DNA of 50,544 nucleotides from Kiritimatiellota bacterium (GCA_009778475.1 WRJS01000012.1:1-50544), one strand, 5' to 3'; positions 8,056-15,927 are shown, counted from the first letter of the stretch. Notes: a model not told the origin generated them from the letters alone. Made by a program: numbers and translations.

Positions 8056-9159
8056 ATGAGCACACAACGCATTATCTTTGTCGGCGGTTTCTTGGGGGCG
8101 GGCAAGACCACCCTCATGTTCGAGACCGCCAAGCGCCTGACCGCGAAGGGCAAGCGCGTGGGGCTGATCACGAACGATCAGGCGCCTGAACTCGTGGACA
8201 CCGCGTTCCTGCGCACCACAGGCTCGGCGGTCACGGAGGTGAGCGGCAGCTGTTTCTGCTGCAACTTCCCGGGGCTGGTTGGCGCGATTGAGAAACTTTC
8301 GGCGGACGCGCAGACGGAGGTCATCCTCGCCGAGCCCGTCGGAAGCTGCACGGATTTGTCCGCGACCATCATCCAGCCGCTGAAGGACAAGAAGGGCGGC
8401 GACGTGTCGCTCGCGCCGTTCTCCGTGCTGGCGGATCCGAAACGCTTGCAAGGCATCCTCGACGGCAACTCCGCCGGGCTGCACGACAGCTCCGCGTACA
8501 TCTTCCGCAAGCAGCTGGAAGAGGCGGACTTCATCCTGCTCACCAAGGCGGACACGCTGGACGAGGCGACGCTCTCGGCACTGGGCATCCGCCTCGCGTC
8601 GGCGTACCCTGAGGCGGAGGTGTTCGTGGTCAGCGCGAAATCAGGGGCGGGGCTGGACGCATGGCTGGACGCGGTCATGACGCGCACAGGTGCTGGCACA
8701 CACCTGTGCGCCGAGGTGGACTACGACGTGTACGCCGAGGGCGAGGCGGTGCTGGGCTGGCTGAACGCGACCTATAAGCTCACGAGCGCGCAAGCGGTGG
8801 ACTGGAAAGCGTTCGCGGAAAACCTGCTCGACGCGCTGAGCCGTGCGTTCGACGCCATGCCCGCCGCCGTCGGTCACGTCAAGCTGGCGATCACGTCAGG
8901 CACGTCGCTCGTGACCGCGAATCTGGTCGGCACACGCGAGACGCTTGAGGTTCACGGCGATGCCGTCAACGGCACAGACGCGACGCTCACGCTCAACGCC
9001 CGCGCACAGATGACGCCCGAGCAGCTGGAGGCGATCGTCCGCGAGCAGATGGCGAAGGCCTGCGGCGAGGCCATCACCGCGCAAACGGTCGCGTGGCGCT
9101 GCCTCAGCCCCGGCTACCCGAACCCGACGTACCGTTATGGGAAAGTGGTTAGTGAGTAG
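8056..9159 (+). CDS. CobW/COG0523-family GTP-binding metallochaperone
   Basis: G3E-family GTPase that, in characterised relatives, delivers metal ions (Zn, Co, Ni) to target enzymes. Walker A is GGFLGAGKTT at residues 10-19. The metal-binding CXCC motif is intact as C66-F-C68-C69 (SGSCFCCNF). Further nucleotide motifs follow, including ILLTKAD. The C-terminal half is the usual CobW C-domain region, with low complexity to me. Length is 367. It starts 11 bases after glpF, probably in the same transcript. Its stop lies inside a short TAGTG-rich simple repeat (about 9143-9180). Specific metal and client are unknown; cobalamin, nitrile hydratase and Zn homeostasis are all possible for this superfamily. 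Confidence 0.82.
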   Translation: MSTQRIIFVGGFLGAGKTTLMFETAKRLTAKGKRVGLITNDQAPELVDTAFLRTTGSAVTEVSGSCFCCNFPGLVGAIEKLSADAQTEVILAEPVGSCTDLSATIIQPLKDKKGGDVSLAPFSVLADPKRLQGILDGNSAGLHDSSAYIFRKQLEEADFILLTKADTLDEATLSALGIRLASAYPEAEVFVVSAKSGAGLDAWLDAVMTRTGAGTHLCAEVDYDVYAEGEAVLGWLNATYKLTSAQAVDWKAFAENLLDALSRAFDAMPAAVGHVKLAITSGTSLVTANLVGTRETLEVHGDAVNGTDATLTLNARAQMTPEQLEAIVREQMAKACGEAITAQTVAWRCLSPGYPNPTYRYGKVVSE

Positions 9160-9181
9160 TGAGTAGTGGGTAGTGGTTAGT
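9143..9181. repeat. TAGTG-rich simple repeat spanning the CobW-gene stop
   Basis: A run of AGTGGTTAGT / GAGTAGT-like units covers the last codons and stop of the preceding gene. Similar simple tracts occur near 16015-16029, 27370-27395 and 27722-27750. Confidence 0.6.
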
Positions 9182-9209
9182 TAGCGTTGATGTTGTGGCG
9201 GAGGAAAGC

Positions 9210-10622
9210 ATGAGACGTGTCGTGTCGTTCGTCGTGGCGGTGTTCAGCGGGGCGGTCGTGGTGGCGCAGGAGGAGTCGTCCAGCCTGCTGGATTTGGATG
9301 GCGGGGCGGAGCTGCGGGCCCGTTATGAGTGGATGAGGAACCTGCCGGGCAAGTACGGGCAGGCGGCGCCGAATTACGCGGACCGGCTGCGCCTCCGCGC
9401 GAAGGTGTGGGGTTCTGCGTATGCGGGGGACTTCGGCATCTATGCGCGGCTTTACGACGAGGTGCGCGAGTTCCACAACCTGCGCGGGCGCAACTACCAG
9501 CACTTCCCCGGCTGGCTCATCATGGACAACCTCTATCTCGACATGAACAACCTGCTGTACAACCGCGTGGACGTGCGCATCGGCCGGCAGGACATGATGT
9601 ATGGCGAGGGGCGCGTCATCGCGAACGGCACATCCGGGGAGAGCGACCGTTTCGCGTTCGACGCGGTCAAGGTCACCACGCGCGTCACGGAGGCGACGAA
9701 GGCGGACGTGTTCTTCACCTATATGCCGTCGCGTGACGACTACCTTACGCTCGGCGACCGCAACACGGGGTATTACCCGACCTCGTACCGCGGCCCTTAC
9801 GGCGGCCCGGAGAACAACGGCGGGCTGTCGGAGTGGGGTATCGGGACGTACTGGACGGTCGAGGAGATCGACGCGTTGCCCATGGAGTTCTACCTGCTGT
9901 ACAAGGATGAGTCGCGCTGGTTCCCGGACGGCACGGACAGATCCGTCCGCGTCCCCGGGCGCAAGTACGGCACGGCGGGCCTGCGCCTGATGCCGAGGTT
10001 CACGGAGAAGCTGAGCGGCGAGCTAGAGGCCGCATACCAATTCGGGCGCACGGACTCCGGCAACGGCGCGGACGGGCAGGCCATCAGTGCCTATATGCTG
10101 TACGCCGGGCTGACCTACACGGAAGTGGAGTGGGCGTGGAAACCGTACATCAAGGCGGCGGCGCTCGTTCTCTCGGGCGACGGCAAAGACAGCGTGTTCG
10201 ACCGCCCCGGCGGGCCCGCCGCGACCGCCACGGGCTGGAACCCCGTCTATGCCCGCCACATCTACATCGGCGAAGTCCCGGCGGAGATGTACTCCGGGTG
10301 CCGATGGTCGAACCTCATCTGGCCCCACGCCGAGGGCGGGTTCAGCCCGTTCAACGACCGCCACACGTTCCGCGCCCAGACGGGCCCCATGTTCGCGCAC
10401 AGGGACGACCGCGCGGGCGCGCCCGTGGGCGATGACAACCTCTATCGTGGCTGGTACACGCAACTGTCCTACGACTGGCTGATGGTCAAAGAGGCCGTCA
10501 ACGGGCGCGGCAGCCTGAAAGGGCGTATCGTCGCCGAGGACATGATCTACGGCAACTACTACTACGGCAGCCACCCCAGCAACGGCTACTTCCTCCGCGT
10601 CGAACTCGTCGCGACGTTCTGA
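9210..10622 (+). CDS. Alginate-export-type outer membrane beta-barrel protein
   Basis: Predicted outer-membrane porin with an AlgE-like (alginate export) barrel. The start at 9210 has GGAGG five bases upstream. A Sec signal follows (MRRVVSFVVAVFSGAVVVAQ). The mature chain opens with GGAELRARYEWM and DRLRLRAKVW strands. It continues with alternating aromatic/hydrophobic strands, including YLDMNNLLYNRVDVRIGRQDMMYGEGRVI, a stretch typical of this barrel family. The last residue is Phe (VELVATF), as expected for BAM-dependent outer-membrane proteins. Length is 470 residues. Transport substrate is unknown; uptake of an anionic polysaccharide or its oligomers fits the carbohydrate genes nearby. It follows the CobW gene by 50 bases. 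Confidence 0.8.
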   Translation: MRRVVSFVVAVFSGAVVVAQEESSSLLDLDGGAELRARYEWMRNLPGKYGQAAPNYADRLRLRAKVWGSAYAGDFGIYARLYDEVREFHNLRGRNYQHFPGWLIMDNLYLDMNNLLYNRVDVRIGRQDMMYGEGRVIANGTSGESDRFAFDAVKVTTRVTEATKADVFFTYMPSRDDYLTLGDRNTGYYPTSYRGPYGGPENNGGLSEWGIGTYWTVEEIDALPMEFYLLYKDESRWFPDGTDRSVRVPGRKYGTAGLRLMPRFTEKLSGELEAAYQFGRTDSGNGADGQAISAYMLYAGLTYTEVEWAWKPYIKAAALVLSGDGKDSVFDRPGGPAATATGWNPVYARHIYIGEVPAEMYSGCRWSNLIWPHAEGGFSPFNDRHTFRAQTGPMFAHRDDRAGAPVGDDNLYRGWYTQLSYDWLMVKEAVNGRGSLKGRIVAEDMIYGNYYYGSHPSNGYFLRVELVATF

Positions 10623-10667
10623 ACCCCCAATCCACGCTTCAAAAACAACCCCGTCCGTTTTGTATTA

Positions 10668-10757
10668 CACAGAGTTTCACGGAGGAGGCACAGAGGCACA
10701 CAGAGTTTTTTTAGAATTTCTCTGTGAACCTCTGTGTCTCCTCTGTGGTTCTCTGTG
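10668..10757. repeat. CACAGAG phased inverted-repeat element, best copy
   Basis: Four direct heptamers CACAGAG (the second is CACGGAG) start at 10668, 10678, 10689 and 10699. After a T-rich centre, four inverted heptamers CTCTGTG start at 10720, 10730, 10741 and 10751. Spacing is 10, 11, 10 on both sides. It lies 46 bases after the porin stop. Confidence 0.9.
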
Positions 10758-10893
10758 TAACATTTATTCATTTTTTTTGCTCAGTGCTTCCACGGGCGCA
10801 CAAGCTTCTCGGGCGGCGGGGGCTGGGCGGGCGGGTTGCGGAGGCGCAAATAGAGAAACAAGGGATGTAACAAGGCGGCGTGATGCCGGGAAC

Positions 10894-10999
10894 GCAAGGC
10901 TTCCGCCTTGCCGCTAGAATGCAGGGCGGAAGCCCTGCGCTCCCAGCAAACGGGGCGCGACGGCGCGATGCCGCCGGGAACGCAAGGCTTCTGCCTTGC
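10894..10999. repeat. Three GCAAGGC/GCAGGGC short hairpins
   Basis: Seven-base stems with 4-base loops sit at 10894-10911 (GCAAGGC/GCCTTGC), 10921-10938 (GCAGGGC/GCCCTGC) and 10982-10999 (GCAAGGC/GCCTTGC). The first and third are preceded by the same GGGAAC context, so they are direct copies. Related hairpins occur at 27213-27813. Confidence 0.8.
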
Positions 11000-11051
11000 A
11001 TTTAGGGATTAGGGAGGAAAAGAGGGGGCGCAGGGGCAAGCCAGCCCGGTG

Positions 11052-11306
11052 TCAGCGCATGGCGAAGCAGTCAATCCACGAATAGCTTGGGAAGTTCTGG
11101 GTACAGGCGATGGGAAAATTGTAGGACCAGAAATAGTTTGTGCTGTCCTTTCGATTCCATGAGTCAAAGTGAATACGGGCTTGATAACTGCTGCTCCGCA
11201 CAAAGTAGTTTGTCCCGCCATACGTCATTTCGTCGAGAATCTGGTTTGTCCCGAAAACGGTGGTGCCGAGCAGGGCAGTCAGCCCAATCACAAGCGTTGT
11301 TTTCAT
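11052..11306 (-). CDS. Small secreted protein coupled to the deoxyhypusine-synthase-like gene
   Basis: I recognise no family. The 84-residue product has a Sec-type signal (MKTTLVIGLTALLGTTVFG) followed by about 65 residues rich in Tyr, Trp, Ser and Asn (for example NYFVRSSSYQARIHFDSW and NYFWSYNF), a composition suggesting beta structure. The ATG overlaps the stop of the upstream gene in an ATGA arrangement (11303-11306). This supports a real, co-translated gene rather than a chance frame. Two cysteines near the C-terminus (IACTQ, DCFAMR) could form a disulfide. Local base composition is more AT-rich than its neighbours. Confidence 0.6.
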   Translation of the reverse strand: MKTTLVIGLTALLGTTVFGTNQILDEMTYGGTNYFVRSSSYQARIHFDSWNRKDSTNYFWSYNFPIACTQNFPSYSWIDCFAMR

Positions 11307-12403
11307 TCCATACTCCTTTTCAGCGCCTGCCTCAGCCCGAGGAAAAACGCGCGGTTATCGATTGACCCGTAACGCATCGTGCCGCCCATGCGGCTGAACG
11401 TTTTCAGATAGCGCAGGTAATAGGCGGGGTTGTCCACAGGCGGCTCGCCGTCGTTCTGCCAGTCCCACGTGGACGGCGCGAGGTCGGCGACCCCGAGGAA
11501 AAAGCGGTCGATGGCCTTGCCCTCCTGATGTGCCACGTTCCGCGCCATCGAGAGCGACTTCTCGAAAATCATCGGCGACATCACCGCCGACCCGACCGAC
11601 AGATACACGCCGTCCTGCAAGTCCTGAACCGCGCCCGCATACGTCAGGAAATCCGTGTGCGCCGTGCGGCCGATCGCCGCGCCCGAGTTGAGCGGGTGCG
11701 TGTAGATGATGTCGTGGCCGAACATCGGATGCCCCGTGAACGGGATGCCCAAACGCCACGCCTCCGCCTGCACGCTCTGCGCCTTGAACGGGTGCGGAAT
11801 TTCCATGCGCCCCGGCTTAATGCCCGCCGCGTTGATTGCATTCATCAAATCAAATCCCGCCGCCACACGGTCGAGGAAACCCGTGCCTTCCATCGCGACC
11901 TCTGCCATCTGTTCATCCGTCGGAATCGTCAGGCACTCCTCCGCAATCATCGAGCCGATGGACGCGCCATAGCCCTTGCCCTGCCACGCGCCGACGAGCA
12001 GCGCGAGGTTGATGTACATCCCCGTCTCCTGCCACAGCCCGAACATCCCTTCCGCGACGTGCGCGCGCACGTCCTCGCCGCTCTCGCCCTGAAATGCGAA
12101 CTCCCAGTCATGGATCACGCCCGCGCCGTTCGTCGCCAAGTGCGTCAGCCACCCGTCCCGCATCAGCGCGACCAGCACCGGCCCCAGGCCGTTCTTGATC
12201 GCGTGCGCCCCGAACGCGAGGATCACGGGACGCCCCGCCGCCCGCGCCGCCCGCACCGCCTCCGCCGATTGCTGGATAAAATCCCGCGCATCGTCCGAAC
12301 ACTCCGGCGGCGGCGCATCCGGGTCAATCGCCAATTGTGCGAGTTGCAACTTATTCACGCGCTCCGCCAGCGGGCGCACATGCAATTTCGAACGGTCAAA
12401 CAT
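11303..12403 (-). CDS. Deoxyhypusine synthase-like protein
   Basis: The 366-residue product resembles the deoxyhypusine/homospermidine synthase-like fold: ILAFGAHAIKNGLGPVLVALM, then LATNGAGVIHDWEFAFQG followed by a Glu-Asp-Val segment, and LGVADLAPSTWDW near the C-terminus. Bacteria have no eIF5A, so any product would be a polyamine or another NAD-dependent transfer; this is inference. The start at 12403 has GGAGG four bases upstream. The open frame upstream to 12664 lacks protein-like character. A promoter candidate lies at 12429-12457. The stop overlaps the start of a small secreted protein. I am confident the gene is real, less sure of the family name. Confidence 0.6.
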   Translation of the reverse strand: MFDRSKLHVRPLAERVNKLQLAQLAIDPDAPPPECSDDARDFIQQSAEAVRAARAAGRPVILAFGAHAIKNGLGPVLVALMRDGWLTHLATNGAGVIHDWEFAFQGESGEDVRAHVAEGMFGLWQETGMYINLALLVGAWQGKGYGASIGSMIAEECLTIPTDEQMAEVAMEGTGFLDRVAAGFDLMNAINAAGIKPGRMEIPHPFKAQSVQAEAWRLGIPFTGHPMFGHDIIYTHPLNSGAAIGRTAHTDFLTYAGAVQDLQDGVYLSVGSAVMSPMIFEKSLSMARNVAHQEGKAIDRFFLGVADLAPSTWDWQNDGEPPVDNPAYYLRYLKTFSRMGGTMRYGSIDNRAFFLGLRQALKRSME

Positions 12404-12834
12404 AAATCCTCCATTTGCGTAAAAAAATAAAATACCACTCCGCGCCCCCAAACACAAGCGCAACACAAGAGGGGAAAGAACGTTTTGCAACCCGCATTCT
12501 TTGGGGCAGAGCAAACGTTCACAGAAAAACGGCGGAGACTCCCAAACACGGTAGGCGAGCTGATGCGCCAGAAATGACTTGCATGGCGCAGAATAATATG
12601 CGACTATTATTACTCCATGAACGGGGAGGATGTGTTGCCCCGCCCCCAAAAATGCTGTTGTCAAAACGAGGGAAAAAAGTGAAAAAACGTGGAACGCTAG
12701 TTGGTGCGCAGGGAACTCCCCGGCCTTTCAGAAAAGCAAGAATATCTTTGGAGTCCTTCATGTTCAAGGGGTTTCAGGCGGGATGCAGCAGCCTGTCAAC
12801 CGCCGCCCGAGCATTGAATTTCTAATTCATTCCC
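12404..12834. other. Intergenic region between divergent genes
   Basis: 431 bases with no convincing gene. It holds a promoter candidate for the minus-strand gene on its left side. The right part shows no clear ribosome binding site for the short atpC. Open frames here lack protein-like sequence. Confidence 0.5.
12429..12457 (-). promoter_or_regulatory. Candidate promoter of the deoxyhypusine-synthase-like gene
   Basis: Minus strand: TTGTGT (12457-12452), a 17-base G-rich spacer, TATTTT (12434-12429), about 26 bases before the ATG. The spacer resembles those of the promoters at 27140-27168 and 39668-39696, though less exactly. Confidence 0.45.
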
Positions 12835-13107
12835 ATGACCACCAAGACATTCTCGTTCCGTATCCTGACCCCCTCTGGCGTCACCGTCAGCGGCGACATC
12901 ACGCAGGTTCAGGTGATGACCTATGAAGGTTCCATCGGCATCATGGCCGGTCACGAACCCCTCACCGCCGCCTGCCCCGCCGGTATCATCCGCATCGAGC
13001 AGCACGGCGCATGGGTCTGTTTCAAGAGCGACGAATTCATCCTCACCGTCAACCGCGCATCCGCCACCATCCTGACCTCCACGGCCCAATACGCCGGTAC
13101 CGCCTAA
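12835..13107 (+). CDS. atpC: F1 ATP synthase epsilon subunit-like protein, short and isolated
   Basis: The 90-residue product matches the N-terminal beta-sandwich of the epsilon subunit of F1F0 ATP synthase: FSFRILTPSGVTVSGDITQVQV, then EGSIGIMAGHEPLTAACPAGIIRI, then DEFILTVNRASATILT. The C-terminal helical hairpin that regulates ATP hydrolysis is absent, so it is shorter than usual (about 130). No other atp gene is near, and no clear ribosome binding site precedes the ATG. It could be the genuine epsilon subunit encoded apart from the main operon, or a stray copy. A promoter for the next gene starts 69 bases after its stop. Confidence 0.75.
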   Translation: MTTKTFSFRILTPSGVTVSGDITQVQVMTYEGSIGIMAGHEPLTAACPAGIIRIEQHGAWVCFKSDEFILTVNRASATILTSTAQYAGTA

Positions 13108-13175
13108 TCGCGCGGGCTGAAATGATTGCGGAAACGACGGCGGGAGGAGACGCGGGAGGCAACGCGATATACCGT

Positions 13176-13204
13176 TTGACAGCACGCGCCCCCTGTGCTA
13201 CGAT
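13176..13204 (+). promoter_or_regulatory. Strong predicted sigma70 promoter
   Basis: TTGACA (13176-13181), 17-base spacer, TACGAT (13199-13204), followed 23 bases later by the ATG at 13227. Consensus -35 and near-consensus -10. Confidence 0.7.
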
Positions 13205-13226
13205 GGTTCAAAAAAGGAGCAAGGTT

Positions 13227-14177
13227 ATGCGGTTCAGCGAAAATGTGTTTGCGGTTGCGGTTGCCGGGTGGGTTTGCGCCATGACGGCGCAGGCGGGCGA
13301 ATGGCGAAAGCACGAGGGTAACCCTGTGCTGGGCGGGAAGCACGGGACGTGCTTCGACATCTCCGTCTTGCGCGAGGATGCTGGCTACCGCATGTGGGTC
13401 TCGTGGCGGCCGAAAGCCAGCCTCGCGCTCGTGGAGAGCAAGGACGGGCTGGCGTGGAGCGACCCGCCCGTCGTCGTGCTGCCCCCGCGCAAGGAGACCG
13501 GCTGGGAGGACGACATCAACCGCCCCGTCGTCCTCAAGAAGGACGGGCTTTACCACCTCTGGTACACGGGCCAGGCGAAAGGGCGCTCGTCCATCGGCCA
13601 CGCCACCAGCGCGGACGGCGTGCAGTGGACGCGCCACAGCGACAAGCCCGTCCTGACCGCCGAACGGCCGTGGGAGAAAGTCGCCGTCATGTGCCCGCAC
13701 GTCAACTGGGACGCCGAGGAGGAGTTGTTCAAGATGTGGTACAGCGCGGGCGACCAGTACGAGCCGGATGCCATCGGGTATGCGACAAGCCCCGACGGCG
13801 TCGCGTGGGCGAAACATCCGCAGAACCCCGTCTTCCGCGCGAACCCCGGCAAGGCTTGGGAGAAGCACAAGGTCACCGGCGCGCAGGTCATCAAGCGCAA
13901 GGACGGCTACCTGATGTTCTACATCGGTTTTGAGGACGAGCATCACGCGCAGATCGGCATGGCCACCTCCGCCGACGGTATCGCCTGGACGCGCCACGAC
14001 AAGAACCCCATCGTCCCCACACCCCCGCGCGGCAGCCCCAACGACTGGGACGCGGATGCCTGTTACAAGCCCTACGCGATCTTCGACGGCCAGAAGTGGC
14101 TGCTCTGGTACAACGGCCGCAAAGGCAGCCTCGAGCAAATCGGCGTTGTCCTCCATGAGGGCGACCTGTCGTTTTAG
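13227..14177 (+). CDS. Secreted five-bladed beta-propeller glycosidase-like protein (GH43/GH130-like)
   Basis: Exported protein of the GH43/GH32/GH130-like propeller superfamily. A Sec signal (VFAVAVAGWVCAMTAQA) precedes WRKHEGNPVLGG. Three blades carry the same motif: GHATSADGVQWTRH, GYATSPDGVAWAKH and GMATSADGIAWTRH. Each is followed by a Pro-Val/Ile strand start, the repeat typical of these propellers. Conserved acidic positions include DDINRPVV near residue 100 and DADACYKPYAIF near the C-terminus, but I cannot assign the catalytic pair with certainty. Length is 316. The start at 13227 has an AAAGGAGC site upstream and a strong promoter at 13176. It is monocistronic, ending just before a CACAGAG element. 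It could be a hydrolase or a phosphorylase on plant or host glycans. Confidence 0.7.
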   Translation: MRFSENVFAVAVAGWVCAMTAQAGEWRKHEGNPVLGGKHGTCFDISVLREDAGYRMWVSWRPKASLALVESKDGLAWSDPPVVVLPPRKETGWEDDINRPVVLKKDGLYHLWYTGQAKGRSSIGHATSADGVQWTRHSDKPVLTAERPWEKVAVMCPHVNWDAEEELFKMWYSAGDQYEPDAIGYATSPDGVAWAKHPQNPVFRANPGKAWEKHKVTGAQVIKRKDGYLMFYIGFEDEHHAQIGMATSADGIAWTRHDKNPIVPTPPRGSPNDWDADACYKPYAIFDGQKWLLWYNGRKGSLEQIGVVLHEGDLSF

Positions 14178-14208
14178 CCGCCGATTTTTAAAGGGCGAAT
14201 AAATGTTA

Positions 14209-14297
14209 CACAGAGAACCACAGAGATGCCACAGCGTTTCACACAGAAATTCTCAAAAAACTCTGTGTGTCTCCGCGTTACTCCGTGAAACTCTGTG
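14209..14297. repeat. CACAGAG phased inverted-repeat element, copy 2
   Basis: Direct heptamers start at 14209, 14219 and 14230, with a degenerate fourth near 14240. Inverted CTCTGTG/CTCCGCG/CTCCGTG/CTCTGTG copies start at 14261, 14271, 14281 and 14291, exactly 10 apart. It lies about 30 bases after a stop codon. Confidence 0.85.
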
Positions 14298-14374
14298 TAA
14301 TAAAAACGGAGGTTTTTTTGACAGGATTAACAGGATGAACAGGATTTCCCTTCGGGCGCATACAGTTTTTTTTA

Positions 14375-14442
14375 AACCACAGATTACACGGATGACGCAG
14401 ATTGTTTTTTAACCTGTGAAATCTGCGTCATCTGCGGTTAAA
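14375..14442. repeat. CACAGATTA-type inverted repeat
   Basis: A left arm of CACAGATTA / CACGGATGA / CGCAGATTG units at roughly 9-base spacing is mirrored by a right arm reading CTGTGAAAT / CTGCGTCAT / CTGCGGTTA. It has the same general design as the CACAGAG element, with a different unit. Confidence 0.75.
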
Positions 14443-14476
14443 TAAAACGGACGATAAAAAATAAGGATAAGCAGGA

Positions 14477-14505
14477 TTGACACCGCGCATGGGGAAGCGT
14501 AAACT
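14477..14505 (+). promoter_or_regulatory. Predicted sigma70 promoter of the MocA oxidoreductase
   Basis: TTGACA (14477-14482), 17-base spacer, TAAACT (14500-14505), 36 bases before the ATG. Confidence 0.7.
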
Positions 14506-14541
14506 ATATGACAAATCTGGATACTACGTTAAGGGAGGGTT

Positions 14542-15915
14542 ATGAAACAGATGACATACGCGGCCGCACTTGACCGCCGTGCGTTCCTGAAGGCGTCGGC
14601 GGCGACGGCATTCGCATTCAATATTGTCCCGCGCCATGTGCTGGGGCAGGACGCGCCGAGCGGGAAAATCACGCTCGCGGGCATCGGCATCGGCGGCGTG
14701 GGGCATTCGCAGATTGGGGCGCTGGCGAAGGCGGGCTTCGAGGTCGTCGCGCTCTGCGACGTGGATGACCTCCACGCCAAGAAAACCTACGACGCGTTCC
14801 CGCAGGCCCGCCGCTACCGCGACTTCCGCGAGCTGCTCTCGGCCGAGAAGGACAAGGTGGACGCCGTCTATTGCGGCACGCCCGACCACACCCACGCGGT
14901 CATCACCCTCGCCGCGCTCCGCGACAAGAAGCACGCCATGACCGTCAAGCCGCTCACGCGCACGGTCGAGGAGGCCCGCGCCGTGATGGCCGCGGCGCAG
15001 GCCGCCGGAACCGCCACGCAGGTCACCGCCCAGCCCAACACCAGCGACTGGGGCTGCCGCATCACCGAGCGCATCCAGTCCGGCATCCTCGGCGACGTGA
15101 CGGAGGTGCACGTCTGGTCGTTCCGCCCCTGCTGGCCGCAGGGCATCCCGCGCCGCCCCGACGGCGAGGACCCCGTGCCGGACACGCTCGACTGGAAACT
15201 CTGGGTCGGCCCCGCGCCCATGCGCCCGTTTAAGGACGCATGGCCCAACGGAAACCCCATCCCCGACCTCCCGCCGAAGAACTGGGGCGGGCGCAAGGTC
15301 TATCACCCCTTCAACCACCGGGGCTGGTGGGACTTCGGGACGGGCGCGCTCGGCGACATGGGCTGCCACTATCTGAACACGCCCTACCGCGCGTTGAAGC
15401 TCGGCTACCCCACCGCCGTCTCCGCGTCGTCCTCGCGCCAGTATGAGGAGTCCTTCCCGCTCGCGGCCATCGTGACCTACGACTACCCCGCCCGCGAGGG
15501 CATGGCACCCGTGCGCGTGGTGTGGTACGACGGCGGCCTGAAGCCCCCGCGCCCCGCCGAGATGGGCGACGAGGAGCTGCCCGACGAGAGCATCCTCTAC
15601 ATCGGCACCAAGGGCAAGATGCTGGGTGACCGCATCCTTGACCCCGATCTGGAGGCCAAGGCCAAGACCATCCCCGCCACGCTCAAACGGCGCGGCGACA
15701 TCTGGGCGGAATGGCACACGGCCTGCAAGGGCGGCGAGCCGGCCGGATGCCACTTCGGGTTCGGCGGCGTGCTGGCCGAGTTCGTCCTGCTCGGCGACAT
15801 CGCCCTACGCACCGGCAAGCGCATCGCCTACGACCCGCAGGCCGTGCGCATCACCAACTCACCCGAGGCCGACGCGCTCCTGCGCCAGCCTTACCACAAC
15901 GGATGGAAATTATGA
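14542..15915 (+). CDS. Tat-exported Gfo/Idh/MocA-family oxidoreductase
   Basis: NAD(P)-dependent oxidoreductase of the glucose-fructose oxidoreductase type. It carries a Tat signal (DRRAFLKASAATAF), so it is probably exported folded with its cofactor. The Rossmann motif is GIGIGGVGHSQIGAL, followed by ALCDVD for the adenosine ribose. The usual EKP motif reads VKP here (MTVKPLTR), keeping the Lys and Pro but not the Glu. The C-terminal substrate domain has the familiar NHRGWWDFGTGALGDMGCH segment. Length is 457. AGGGAGGGTT precedes the ATG. Enzymes of this kind in PVC bacteria act on sugars or glycosides, including redox-assisted glycoside cleavage; the actual substrate is not readable. A TCGACT repeat lies just after its stop. 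Confidence 0.85.
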   Translation: MKQMTYAAALDRRAFLKASAATAFAFNIVPRHVLGQDAPSGKITLAGIGIGGVGHSQIGALAKAGFEVVALCDVDDLHAKKTYDAFPQARRYRDFRELLSAEKDKVDAVYCGTPDHTHAVITLAALRDKKHAMTVKPLTRTVEEARAVMAAAQAAGTATQVTAQPNTSDWGCRITERIQSGILGDVTEVHVWSFRPCWPQGIPRRPDGEDPVPDTLDWKLWVGPAPMRPFKDAWPNGNPIPDLPPKNWGGRKVYHPFNHRGWWDFGTGALGDMGCHYLNTPYRALKLGYPTAVSASSSRQYEESFPLAAIVTYDYPAREGMAPVRVVWYDGGLKPPRPAEMGDEELPDESILYIGTKGKMLGDRILDPDLEAKAKTIPATLKRRGDIWAEWHTACKGGEPAGCHFGFGGVLAEFVLLGDIALRTGKRIAYDPQAVRITNSPEADALLRQPYHNGWKL

Positions 15916-15927
15916 GATGAGGATTTT

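Larger units (their letters stand above)
10623..11051. other. Repeat-filled intergenic region
   Basis: No gene in 429 bases. The left part is the CACAGAG phased element. The right part has three short GC-rich hairpins of the GCAAGGC family. Confidence 0.65.
14178..14541. other. Repeat-filled intergenic region
   Basis: 364 bases without a gene. In order it holds a CACAGAG phased element, an ACAGGAT simple repeat (about 14318-14347), a CACAGATTA inverted repeat, and the promoter of the following oxidoreductase. Confidence 0.7.

Noticed and set aside
10894..10999. Rho-independent terminators
   Set aside because: The three hairpins lack U-tracts and recur elsewhere as repeats, so I list them as repeats.
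11303..12664. Longer N-terminus for the deoxyhypusine-synthase-like protein
   Set aside because: The 87-codon extension has no ribosome binding site of its own and covers a promoter candidate; the ATG at 12403 has GGAGG.
12415..12825. 136-residue plus-strand frame
   Set aside because: Composition is not protein-like, no ribosome binding site, and it overlaps the promoter region of the minus-strand gene.
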